IMG/VR virus record: IMGVR_UViG_3300046685_000090
Coordinates: 1 to 40,191 of that record
Reading direction: 5' to 3' (one strand)
DNA: 40,191 nucleotides
Origin: a virus
Below are positions 9,401 to 16,244 of this stretch, piece by piece (position 1 is the first letter of the stretch; every line of letters begins with the position of its first letter). Under the pieces are notes generated by a model. The model worked only from the letters and a program-made list of their open reading frames with translations. It searched no databases and was not told where the DNA came from. The translations under genes and the position numbers were made by a program.

Positions 9401-11207
9401 CTGGTGATATTGGTATCCATTTAAATGTACCATTAGCATTTTGCTCTGCTTTCATATTTAAAAGTGCAGTTATTGTTTGCTGTTTTGTAAATGTTTCGAT
9501 AAATTCCCGAATTAATTTAAGTTCTGGAAATTCTGCATCTAAATTATAACTTAATTCTATTGGTGCAGTTCTTGATTGTTTGATTTGATTGCAGACCTTT
9601 TCATCTTTAACGACCAATGGAAACGCAAAAATCTTATTTTCTGTATCTTTATATCCGCTACCCCTAACAATTTTATCAATATATGTTTTATGGTGATTTT
9701 CGGCATCACATGCGGTTGTGCGCAATACTTTAAAGAATGTGTCAACATCATCTAAAATTAATTTAAATATATTATAAATTGTTGGCTTCATACCGAGATT
9801 TTCTATAACCATATTATTGATTTTCTCGTTCATGTTATCCATTGCATCGGCTTTTAATTTTAATTGAGCCGTTTTTTCTTTATATAATTTTACATAAAAA
9901 TCAGTAACATCCAGACCAACATATAAATTTGTGATTTCTGGAGTGGCAGAGGCAATATTTTGGTTGCTTGTGAAACCATTTATATTTGGAATCTTTATGT
10001 CGCTATCTGTGATAAATTTACCTAATTTATCGGTACTTCTATTAAGCAATTCTTCTTGTCGATATTTGGATAATATTCTAATTGCTTCATTTCTTCTGAT
10101 ATTAATATTTGCATTAGGATTATCAGTCAAATCTTCTGTGGGAAGGGTTATTGCACTGACCAAATAAACAATAAGTAGTCTCTGGCTTATGTTATTTGGT
10201 AGTCCTTCTGTTGGAATTTCTTTGATATAGCCATTGTAGTCCGTGAGATTGTTAAGTACAGTTAATTCTTTACCGCCATCTGCAACATATGACCCATTTC
10301 TAACTATTAATTGGGGAGTACCAATCTGTTTTAATCCATCATTATTTTTATACTGACTTAAAATACTTATAATCTCATCATAATTGCTTAGATTTTGTAA
10401 TGTGTTTTTATATTCCTGTGCATCAACATCTGTATTCTTTTTTTCGCCATATTGTGTATATAAATTTTTAAGTTTTAATATTAATTCATATGTGTTTTTT
10501 GGTGGCATACCTGAATCGGGATTAATTGACATATCACCATTATTTGCCATTGGCATCAACGGAAAATTAATAACGTATCTGAAAAGTACATCAGTCAATG
10601 GTGCATATGTTAATGCGATAAATTGCGCATTAATGACATAATTACCATTTTCTGACTTAAAGTCTGACGTATATTTAACAAGGTGTAATTTATATACCAA
10701 TTGCATACCATAATATCCTTTAAGTGTTAAATTGAATATTGGCGGTGGAAAATCGAATAATATTCTGTAGGGTGAATTTGCTTGATTGAAAAAAGCCAAT
10801 CCTCTTATGTCAACAAAATCAATATTTACTTGGGGAATGAATGATGAGTTTACAATTACTTTGATACCTGTGATACCAAACCCCTCAAATTGTATTCTAT
10901 CTCCACTACTACCATCATACCAATTAGTTGTAAAATTTAAATAGTTTGGATTTGGTTGTGAAGTATCTTGATTATTACCAATAAAATTTACAGTAATATT
11001 ATTATTAGTACCATTATCTTGAATCTTCGTAATACCTTCTGAAGTAGTTTCTAATACAGTTCTTCCTCTTCTTTTTGCGGTTAGTTCAGCAAAAATGAAC
11101 ATGTCTTGATACGGAGGTATGCTGTTGGGCATTTCGGTATTTACATTAACTAAGTTAGGGTCAATCAATAAAACATTACCATATTGGGTTACTGGACTGT
11201 TTGCCAT
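6432..11207 (-). CDS. Very large baseplate hub-type protein
   Basis: This 1591-aa protein is probably the central baseplate hub or a hub fusion. The C-terminal region (about 1490-1565) resembles gp27/late-control-D hub proteins: 'RATVLGLGNMMIQPTQYFQL' followed by 'MYNGAYIILGVEHNVEP' and 'TTSFTGTKILKYPVPR'. The N-terminal 230 residues are beta-rich ('FEGFGITGIKVIVNSSFIPQVNIDFVDIRG') and could be a tube-like or gp27-like barrel. The middle about 1200 residues are Asn/Lys-rich and unrecognised. T4 gp27 is only about 390 aa, so this is about four times longer. It is transcribed with the hydrolase downstream (1-nt gap), and a late-type motif lies 15 nt upstream of its ATG. Confidence 0.72.
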   Translation of the reverse strand: MANSPVTQYGNVLLIDPNLVNVNTEMPNSIPPYQDMFIFAELTAKRRGRTVLETTSEGITKIQDNGTNNNITVNFIGNNQDTSQPNPNYLNFTTNWYDGSSGDRIQFEGFGITGIKVIVNSSFIPQVNIDFVDIRGLAFFNQANSPYRILFDFPPPIFNLTLKGYYGMQLVYKLHLVKYTSDFKSENGNYVINAQFIALTYAPLTDVLFRYVINFPLMPMANNGDMSINPDSGMPPKNTYELILKLKNLYTQYGEKKNTDVDAQEYKNTLQNLSNYDEIISILSQYKNNDGLKQIGTPQLIVRNGSYVADGGKELTVLNNLTDYNGYIKEIPTEGLPNNISQRLLIVYLVSAITLPTEDLTDNPNANINIRRNEAIRILSKYRQEELLNRSTDKLGKFITDSDIKIPNINGFTSNQNIASATPEITNLYVGLDVTDFYVKLYKEKTAQLKLKADAMDNMNEKINNMVIENLGMKPTIYNIFKLILDDVDTFFKVLRTTACDAENHHKTYIDKIVRGSGYKDTENKIFAFPLVVKDEKVCNQIKQSRTAPIELSYNLDAEFPELKLIREFIETFTKQQTITALLNMKAEQNANGTFKWIPISPVDSKLASINLETPYYGVDNSDGGSTSQPINLSTEPRLKQVFTKLITRFYILSQNSFAEGFYSTEKGQKELVSMFSQSESINLASSITNKEFANLLLTAAKHYGTENNIEDFYAYVKDNIPDLYSFTEAEQPFFKISNGGINVYTNKKNSQYEGFSMYNEDISLQTSEGGNNPIDNFQKNVKRTKWKEFWNGKVLESLYGFTQENVFLIKDSSPSGSGFNSEGTNSQSRFIAKQGTIKIIPATPKSNYDDYEIKFYNATNNQLQYAEPTTALLFQFFGTNTTKINRKKFIDFTISKNFGNTAFPLVGANAIPEVEKLEMFGDVSETWISQLSEHDTEILAEIISGYTDPSKPAEYNSKFNPRLSALVLASNFGTTLSPFNVYPHFLSRYIFNDPAVVEVPSFLPIYVGALIDVISGTTEYNTIYDFFISGSGKNLNSGGVFVFADMVDINNGLAEKDKALFKIEFEKFYGSNGQLGKPFSNIILQLRTLYAGAQLASKNAKSESERIKLKAKYYESMLNASNGKAFNVVLQPLLINVDTSAKNNIINYNQLTFLPWTNTEIGYESIDTINTGAINGIKKYVNKNAVNRNYFKGLFENLAIDIQAQQTKIANKEEENKKMTGDEDIITQTYYSFKNINDKWLTSPNKNNKNLGYPLDISENLTATNNRTLIDAFVFVDRAMNPIGNTIINPEMLIDLMDNPDVSIFSVLSQILSMNGFEFFPLQNFMKFENKGWEESFKIDTQMDITSSPAFVCMYIGGSSSYPTGIGNMGGNFVDDGILEISTPGVPDFSLQECEAIPTDDNQTAKNSEFPYREVRAFRVKFGTQAQSMFKDIKIDSKEYPETNESLQILSRLAGDNKLNAPPPKGQNLYNLYENRSYRATVLGLGNMMIQPTQYFQLENIPMYNGAYIILGVEHNVEPNKMTTSFTGTKILKYPVPRVLQSSSIVGFEGGNTNDTNVAMASANEVTIGVGALGNPPLSQFNSLYTFKIQ

Positions 11208-11222
11208 TCTTTGTTTTTTACT

Positions 11223-11229
11223 ATAAATA
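11223..11229 (-). promoter_or_regulatory. Late-type motif for hub/hydrolase operon
   Basis: On the minus strand GTATTTATAGTAAA lies about 15 nt before the hub ATG at 11207. It lies back-to-back with plus-strand copies at 11281 and 11350, giving a divergent late promoter region. Confidence 0.55.
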
Positions 11230-11280
11230 CGGAAGCAGAAAAAATATAAAGATAATAAAATCTTATCGGAGTTTCAGGAC

Positions 11281-11287
11281 TATTTAT
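11281..11287 (+). promoter_or_regulatory. Late-type motif CTATTTATAG (distal, before protease)
   Basis: ACTATTTATAGTAAA lies in the divergent region, about 85 nt before the protease ATG. It has C instead of G before TATTTAT. A second copy lies closer to the gene. Confidence 0.4.
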
Positions 11288-11349
11288 AGTAAACAAAATA
11301 AGTCAACTACAGCCAAAGGCAATTGTTGAACTAAAATAGTGTTACAAAC

Positions 11350-11356
11350 TATTTAT
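11350..11356 (+). promoter_or_regulatory. Late-type motif CTATTTATAT before protease
   Basis: AACTATTTATATTAAAG lies 15 nt upstream of the ATG at 11372. If it is a -10-like element, the leader would be very short. It also argues against a longer protease starting at the upstream GTG, because that frame would run through the motif. Confidence 0.5.
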
Positions 11357-11371
11357 ATTAAAGATATTGTT

Positions 11372-12088
11372 ATGTTAAAGAAACAATTAAGCAGGATATT
11401 GGAAGCAGGTGATACGGGATTCGGAATTTTAATTGAACATGATGCGGGTTATATAGATACTGATTTAAATCCTAAATTTATTAATGAAGCATTTGTTCTT
11501 AAGCCAAACGAGCCAGTTTTAATTGACTGCATTCTTCAAAAATGGGGTGTTAAGAACAAGAATGGCAGAATATATCCCAAAAACGTTTTATTACCACAAG
11601 TTTTAGAGTACCAAAAGTTGGTTGATACTAATAGTGCGGTTTCTGAAGCCGACCACCCTGACAGTAGCATAATTTCTTTACAAAATATCTCTCACATGAT
11701 TACTAAAATGTGGTGGGGTAAAGGTGCACAAGAAAATATTCTCTTTGGCGAAATTAAAATTATCGTCAGTCCCGGATTTATTAAATATGGTATAGTTTCT
11801 ATGGTTGGTGATAAAGTGGTTCTATACCTTCAAAATAAAATAAGATTAGGTATATCTTCTCGTGGTGTTGGTACACTTAAAGAAATAAACGGTGAGAATC
11901 TTGTACAAGCAGACTTTGAATTAATTGGTTTTGACTTAGTTGCAACCCCATCAACTCCCGGAGCATTCCTATTTCCTGGCAATAAGGGCGAAATGAGTTT
12001 TGGAGAAAATTATGTTCAGAAGAACGGAATTTATCTCAAAGAAGGTGATGATAAGGTAATTACAGCAATTGATAAATTTTTGCTGTAA
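11372..12088 (+). CDS. Prohead core protease (T4 gp21-like, serine protease)
   Basis: This 238-aa maturation protease should cleave scaffold and capsid N-termini inside the prohead. It shows family features in order: 'WGVKNKNGRIYP' (residues about 58-69), candidate catalytic His95 in 'EADHPDSS', and candidate catalytic Ser at 162-163 in 'GISSRG', followed by 'DLVATPSTPGAFLF'. I start at ATG 11372 ('MLKKQLSRIL'); a GTG 33 nt upstream would add 11 residues but overlaps the promoter motif. It sits just before the scaffold and capsid genes, the same order as T4 21-22-23. Confidence 0.9.
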   Translation: MLKKQLSRILEAGDTGFGILIEHDAGYIDTDLNPKFINEAFVLKPNEPVLIDCILQKWGVKNKNGRIYPKNVLLPQVLEYQKLVDTNSAVSEADHPDSSIISLQNISHMITKMWWGKGAQENILFGEIKIIVSPGFIKYGIVSMVGDKVVLYLQNKIRLGISSRGVGTLKEINGENLVQADFELIGFDLVATPSTPGAFLFPGNKGEMSFGENYVQKNGIYLKEGDDKVITAIDKFLL

Positions 12089-12183
12089 GAAAATTTGGTG
12101 CATAGTGTAAGCATAATTTTTTTGAAAAGCAAGAAAATTAAGGGTGTTTTTATTAAAAAAAATACTTTTTGGTAAAAATTATG

Positions 12184-12190
12184 TATTTAT
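12184..12190 (+). promoter_or_regulatory. Late-type motif before scaffold-capsid unit
   Basis: ATGTATTTATATAAAA lies about 36 nt before the ATG at 12227. The capsid gene downstream has no motif of its own, so scaffold and capsid are probably cotranscribed from here. Confidence 0.55.
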
Positions 12191-12226
12191 ATAAAAATTA
12201 TAGTATTAGTTACGATATTTTAAGAC

Positions 12227-13882
12227 ATGGCAAACGATAATAAATCGATAATAAAGGAAGCACTTGTGGATTATGAGATTATTCAACAAGCTGCAGAAGC
12301 TAATGCTAAAAAAAAATTAGCGGAAGAGTTTCCAAAGGAATTCAGCAATTTACTAAAAGAAGAATTAAATAAAAATAAAAAAACAGCAAAAGAGTCCTAT
12401 AAAAAATTGGACGAGAGTAAAGAGTCTGAGAAATCAGATGAAACTGGAATAAACAAAGAATCTGATATGAAGAATCAAAAAGAAGAGACCAAAAAGGTCG
12501 TAGAAACTGCCGGACAAGGCAAACCATTTGTTACAAAAACAAGTGTACCATCGAAAGATGTTGCAAAAGTCAATGAAGCTAATGTAGAAGAAGATGTAAA
12601 AATCACTGATACTGTTGGCAAAAGTGACCCATTTAAAGGAAAAAAAGTAGCAAAGGGTAAAGATGTACTTGAAGAAGAACGTGAAAAAGATTTCACTGCA
12701 GATGTTGAAGGTAAAACTCCTAACATCGGTAAGGGCGAAGCTGAAAAAGGCAAAGTCTATAATGAAAAAATTAAAGGTCCAACTTCAGGTAAGCCTATTT
12801 CAAATCTGACAGAAGAATTTGATATATCGGAACTTGATACATCGAGCGTAAACAATGCTCTTGGAAACGCAGGTGGTAGCGATGAAATACTTACTATGGA
12901 AAGCATTGAGGAAGAAATTTCAAAAATGCAAGGACTTGGTGAGGAACTTCAAGGTATTAACCCACAGTCGCCATCATATATGGAAAGCGGAAATAAGGGT
13001 GTTGCATACAATCAACTTGTAGAAATGAGAAATAAACTTGATGAAATGATTTCATCAATAGGTGGAGTTCAAGAACAGAAAAATAATGGTGGGCAAGGTG
13101 CAAACAGGATTAATCCTGGTGGACCTACTACACCAATGATTGATGAACTTGGCGAACAGAAAAATAATGGTGGACAGGGTGCAAATAAAATTAATCCCGG
13201 TGGACCAACCAAACCTATGATTGATGAAGAACAACCAATTAAACCCGAAGACGTTGAAGACGTATTGGGTACTCCAAGCGAAAAACCAGTTGAAGAAGCA
13301 ATGCAAATTTCTTATTCAGCAGGTACAATAACTCCGGGTAAATTAGGTGACCATGAAGGTACACACGGTAGATTCCGTCATCAAGGTGTTGATGAATCAG
13401 CAAAAAAACTCAGTGGATTAATTAACGAAAATAAACAATTGACCAAAAAAATAAATGAGGTTAAAAAGTATAAAACGTCAGTTAGTACATTACTTGAAAA
13501 CTACAAGACTGCACTTGATAAGTATCGCAATCAATTGAAAGATATGGCATTGTTCAATACTAATTTGGCACACGTCAACAACCTATTGGTAAATGAAGAA
13601 CTTGCTTTAACTCAAGACGATAAAATAAAAATTATCAACGAATTTAAAAAAGTTGATAATATTGCCGATTCACAGAAGAAGTATAAGGCAGTTCTTACAG
13701 AAATGAAAGAAAGTCGTAAAACTTTAACTGAAAGCGTTGAAGATAAAGCTGCAGTGTCTATACAGCCATCATCAAAGCAAAAATTAGAAGAGGTAACTGC
13801 ATATGCTGACGACAGCCACATGAAAAAGATGAGAAGAATCATTGAATATGTGGAAAGAAAAGACAAAAAAATAATATCATAA
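12227..13882 (+). CDS. Probable prohead scaffold/core protein (gp22 position)
   Basis: This 551-aa protein is extremely rich in Lys/Glu/Asn, has no membrane segment, and looks mostly disordered or coiled-coil. Residues 1-60 and about 390-480 have helical heptad-like stretches ('LINENKQLTKKINEVKKYKTSVSTLLENYKTALDKY' region). The middle holds a 27-residue tandem repeat and Gly/Pro linkers. It sits between the prohead protease and the major capsid gene, exactly where T4 has its main scaffold gp22. I infer that it forms the internal core and is degraded by the protease. I see no sequence motif that proves this; position and composition are the evidence. It is about twice the length of T4 gp22. 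Confidence 0.75.
   Translation: MANDNKSIIKEALVDYEIIQQAAEANAKKKLAEEFPKEFSNLLKEELNKNKKTAKESYKKLDESKESEKSDETGINKESDMKNQKEETKKVVETAGQGKPFVTKTSVPSKDVAKVNEANVEEDVKITDTVGKSDPFKGKKVAKGKDVLEEEREKDFTADVEGKTPNIGKGEAEKGKVYNEKIKGPTSGKPISNLTEEFDISELDTSSVNNALGNAGGSDEILTMESIEEEISKMQGLGEELQGINPQSPSYMESGNKGVAYNQLVEMRNKLDEMISSIGGVQEQKNNGGQGANRINPGGPTTPMIDELGEQKNNGGQGANKINPGGPTKPMIDEEQPIKPEDVEDVLGTPSEKPVEEAMQISYSAGTITPGKLGDHEGTHGRFRHQGVDESAKKLSGLINENKQLTKKINEVKKYKTSVSTLLENYKTALDKYRNQLKDMALFNTNLAHVNNLLVNEELALTQDDKIKIINEFKKVDNIADSQKKYKAVLTEMKESRKTLTESVEDKAAVSIQPSSKQKLEEVTAYADDSHMKKMRRIIEYVERKDKKIIS
13073..13228 (+). repeat. 81-bp tandem repeat in the scaffold gene
   Basis: Two copies (13073-13153 and 13154 to about 13228) encode EQKNNGGQGAN-(R/K)-INPGGPT-x-PMIDE. 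The unit is 27 codons, so a copy can be gained or lost without shifting the frame. Differences are mostly synonymous. Confidence 0.88.
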
Positions 13883-13900
13883 AAATTAAAACATTTAAAA

Positions 13901-15574
13901 ATGGGATTTTTATTAGAAAGTGCGGAAGTTGGTAACATTGGTTTGAAACAACTCCGTGAACAAAGAGAAATAACTACTAATCGTTGGGAAAAAATTGGTC
14001 TTCTTGAAGGTCTTGAAGGTAACGTAAAAGAGAACTGCGCACAGCTTTTCGAAAACCAGTTATCGCACATGATTAACGAGTCAACTGAATCATATAACAG
14101 TGGTCAGTTTGAAACCGTTGCATTCCCAGTTATCCGTAGAGTGTTCGCTAAACTTTTAGCAAACGACATCGTGTCTGTACAAGCACTTAACTTACCTATT
14201 GGTAAATTGTACTATATCAACCCTAAAGCAAGCGAAAGAGTACAAGTTAACCCTCTTCAGTTTGCACATACTTCACCTGATGGTGCATATCAAAACGCAG
14301 CAACCACAGTATTATCAGCAAGAACTCAGTTTGAAAGCCGTTCATTATACGATGCTTTCTATGCAACTGAATACGCTGAAGAAGGCACATCATTGTTCGA
14401 CAGAAGTAAAGGTGAAATCACTTTTATAACTGGCGTAGCAACTCAAACTCCATTTGCATGGGTAGCAGGAACAAAATATCTTACCGTTGTACTTAGTGGT
14501 TTCAGTACCACTTTCGAAGGTAAATTAGTTGGTCCTACAGGCGTTCCGATGGATACTGAATCATTCTTGGCAGGTTTAAAAATTACCTCAAACGTAACAT
14601 TTGTTGCACCAGCACCTTTCGCAAGTGAGAGTGTTGTATCAGGTAGTTCACTTCCTTTCAACGTAAAAGTTCAGAAATACGGACAGGCAATGGTTGATAA
14701 ATTGGGCAGAATTACCCTTATTGTTGACCTTTCATACGCAGGTACAGATGGCTATCAAGCAATGAGTGCAGCAACCACTCCTACAATCAGCTTCACATAC
14801 AGAGTTTACTCTGATTTGGAAGAAGATTCAAGAATGGCTGAAGTAACTTTCCAACTTGACCAAGTTACAGTTTCTGTTGAAACTCGTAAAATGCGTGCAC
14901 AGTGGACACCTGAATTAGCACAGGACGTATCAGCTTTCCATAACATTGATGCTGAAGCAGAATTAACAGCTTTATTGTCAGAACAAATGGCAGCAGAAAT
15001 TGACCGTGAAATTCTTCGTGACCTTCGTAGAGGCGCAGCTTGGACAAATCGTTGGGACTATAATGGTATTCGTAGACAGACAACTGCTTACATGGGTACA
15101 CAGAAGGACTGGAACCAAACTTTGGTAACAAAGATTAACCAGATTTCTGCTCAGATTCACAAAGCAACCCTTCGTGGTGGTGCTTCTTGGATTGTTGTAT
15201 CTCCTGAAGTAAGTGCAGTATTCGATGACCTTGAATATTTCCATGTAAGTAACGCAAGTCCAGAACAGGACAAATACAACATGGGTATCGAAAAAATCGG
15301 TACACTTAGTGGACGTTACATAGTATATCGTGACCCTTATTCACCTGCTAACACAGTGCTTATCGGACATAAAGGAACAAGTATCTTGGAAACAGGTTAC
15401 ATCTACGCTCCTTACGTACCAATGCAGTTAACACCTGTAATGTATAACCCATTTGATTTCACACCAATCCGTGGTGTCATGACTCGTTATGCTAAGAAAA
15501 TGGTACTTAACCGTTACTATGGTAGAATCTACTGCGATGGTTTAACAACCTTCGGCATCGGTGACTTGAGATAA
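13901..15574 (+). CDS. Major capsid protein (T4 gp23-like)
   Basis: This 557-aa protein has the HK97-type fold typical of gp23. The N-terminal targeting region resembles T4 gp23: 'WEKIGLLEGLEGN' then 'AQLFENQ' (residues 29-53). A likely protease site of the form I-x-E follows at 'HMINE|ST' (after E60). Next come 'FPVIRRVFAKLLANDIVSVQALNLPIGKLYYI' and 'RKMRAQWTPELAQDVSAFHNIDAEAEL' (about 329-355), a hallmark gp23 segment. The C-terminus ends 'YYGRIYCDGLTTFGIGDLR'. It uses more C-ending codons than its neighbours (for example AAC, TAC, TTC), as expected for a very highly expressed gene. It lies 18 nt after the scaffold gene, with no promoter between, and is followed by a strong terminator. Confidence 0.95.
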   Translation: MGFLLESAEVGNIGLKQLREQREITTNRWEKIGLLEGLEGNVKENCAQLFENQLSHMINESTESYNSGQFETVAFPVIRRVFAKLLANDIVSVQALNLPIGKLYYINPKASERVQVNPLQFAHTSPDGAYQNAATTVLSARTQFESRSLYDAFYATEYAEEGTSLFDRSKGEITFITGVATQTPFAWVAGTKYLTVVLSGFSTTFEGKLVGPTGVPMDTESFLAGLKITSNVTFVAPAPFASESVVSGSSLPFNVKVQKYGQAMVDKLGRITLIVDLSYAGTDGYQAMSAATTPTISFTYRVYSDLEEDSRMAEVTFQLDQVTVSVETRKMRAQWTPELAQDVSAFHNIDAEAELTALLSEQMAAEIDREILRDLRRGAAWTNRWDYNGIRRQTTAYMGTQKDWNQTLVTKINQISAQIHKATLRGGASWIVVSPEVSAVFDDLEYFHVSNASPEQDKYNMGIEKIGTLSGRYIVYRDPYSPANTVLIGHKGTSILETGYIYAPYVPMQLTPVMYNPFDFTPIRGVMTRYAKKMVLNRYYGRIYCDGLTTFGIGDLR

Positions 15575-15593
15575 TCTCAAATTCACATACAGA

Positions 15594-15622
15594 AAAAGGG
15601 GTCAATTGACCCCTTTTCTTTT
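15594..15622 (+). terminator. Strong terminator after major capsid gene
   Basis: A 10-bp perfect stem AAAAGGGGTC/GACCCCTTTT with an AATT loop is followed by CTTTTT. It starts 20 nt after the capsid stop codon. The A-rich left flank lets it work on the minus strand too. Confidence 0.93.
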
Positions 15623-15654
15623 TATATAATATTTATGGTTGTAATACAAATAGG

Positions 15655-16026
15655 TCATTTTAATGGTGCACCAATATTCCATTCATCAATGGCAACTTTA
15701 GGACTTCCATAAACAGAATTGTCAGTAACAGTAGTACTGGGCACTAAATCTCCTTCACTCTGCATTTCAACATTCTTGATGAGACCAAAACTTTTATTTA
15801 GGTCTTCATAGACTGCAAGTCTTTTGTTCATTGCTTCATAAACCTTTATCAATAGTGATTGAATTGTTTCCAAATCAATTTCCATTGGGTGACTTTCACT
15901 GCTAAAATCAATCCAATGATTTTTGATACTGTATTGACCTTGAAATAAAATCATTTCCCCTTGCGGGTCGAAGGTAACCAAAATTCTTTTTTTTTGCTGT
16001 CCTTCAATTCTTATTTGCCATTCCAT
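15655..16026 (-). CDS. Unknown small protein, last gene of the helicase operon
   Basis: I do not recognise this 123-aa protein. The N-terminal half looks like a small beta domain ('WQIRIEGQQKKRILVTFDPQGEMILFQGQYSI'); it continues with a helix about residues 50-85. No signal peptide or cysteine motif is visible. It is the last gene of a minus-strand run that includes a helicase, so expression is probably early. It ends about 30 nt beyond the capsid terminator, which may also stop this operon from the other side. Confidence 0.75.
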   Translation of the reverse strand: MEWQIRIEGQQKKRILVTFDPQGEMILFQGQYSIKNHWIDFSSESHPMEIDLETIQSLLIKVYEAMNKRLAVYEDLNKSFGLIKNVEMQSEGDLVPSTTVTDNSVYGSPKVAIDEWNIGAPLK

Positions 16027-16045
16027 ATATTTAATTTATTAATTA

Positions 16046-16244
16046 TCAAAATAATTTATTGTATTTCATGGCACGTGACAATCTTGCTTCAATATCATCA
16101 AATCCCATGCTTTTAATCCATTTTTTTTATGAATCTTTTATGTACTTCTTCAGAATATTTGTCAGAATATTTAACGCCATTTTTGTCAATTCGGTTTTTT
16201 GCCCATTCCCAATGTCTGAAAATCAAATCGTCAATTTTATTCAT
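16046..16244 (-). pseudogene. Small gene split by an 8-base homopolymer (possible frameshift)
   Basis: Its ATG overlaps the helicase stop (ATGAATAA), the usual sign of translational coupling. The first part (16113-16244) encodes 43 aa starting 'MNKIDDLIFRHWEWAKNRID' and stops just after a run of eight A (minus strand; eight T at 16121-16128). If the run is read as seven, the frame continues smoothly as 'KKWIKSMGFDDIEARLSRAM' and ends at 16046, giving about 65 aa and filling the gap to the next gene. This could be a sequencing or assembly error, a real mutation, or slippage on the A-run. Function is unknown. Confidence 0.6.

Noticed and set aside
9931-10641. Short plus-strand open frames inside the hub gene
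   Set aside because: They are antisense shadows of the 1591-aa gene, with no promoter motif and no recognised domain.
13612-14070. 152-codon minus-strand open frame across the scaffold-capsid junction
   Set aside because: It is antisense to two well-supported genes, its composition is low-complexity Ser/Phe, and no start context or family is seen.
15630-15636. Plus-strand TATTTAT after the capsid terminator
   Set aside because: No plus-strand gene follows; the next genes are on the minus strand. The preceding bases (AATATTTATGG) deviate from the AGTATTTAT consensus. A similar copy at 30796 is also doubtful.
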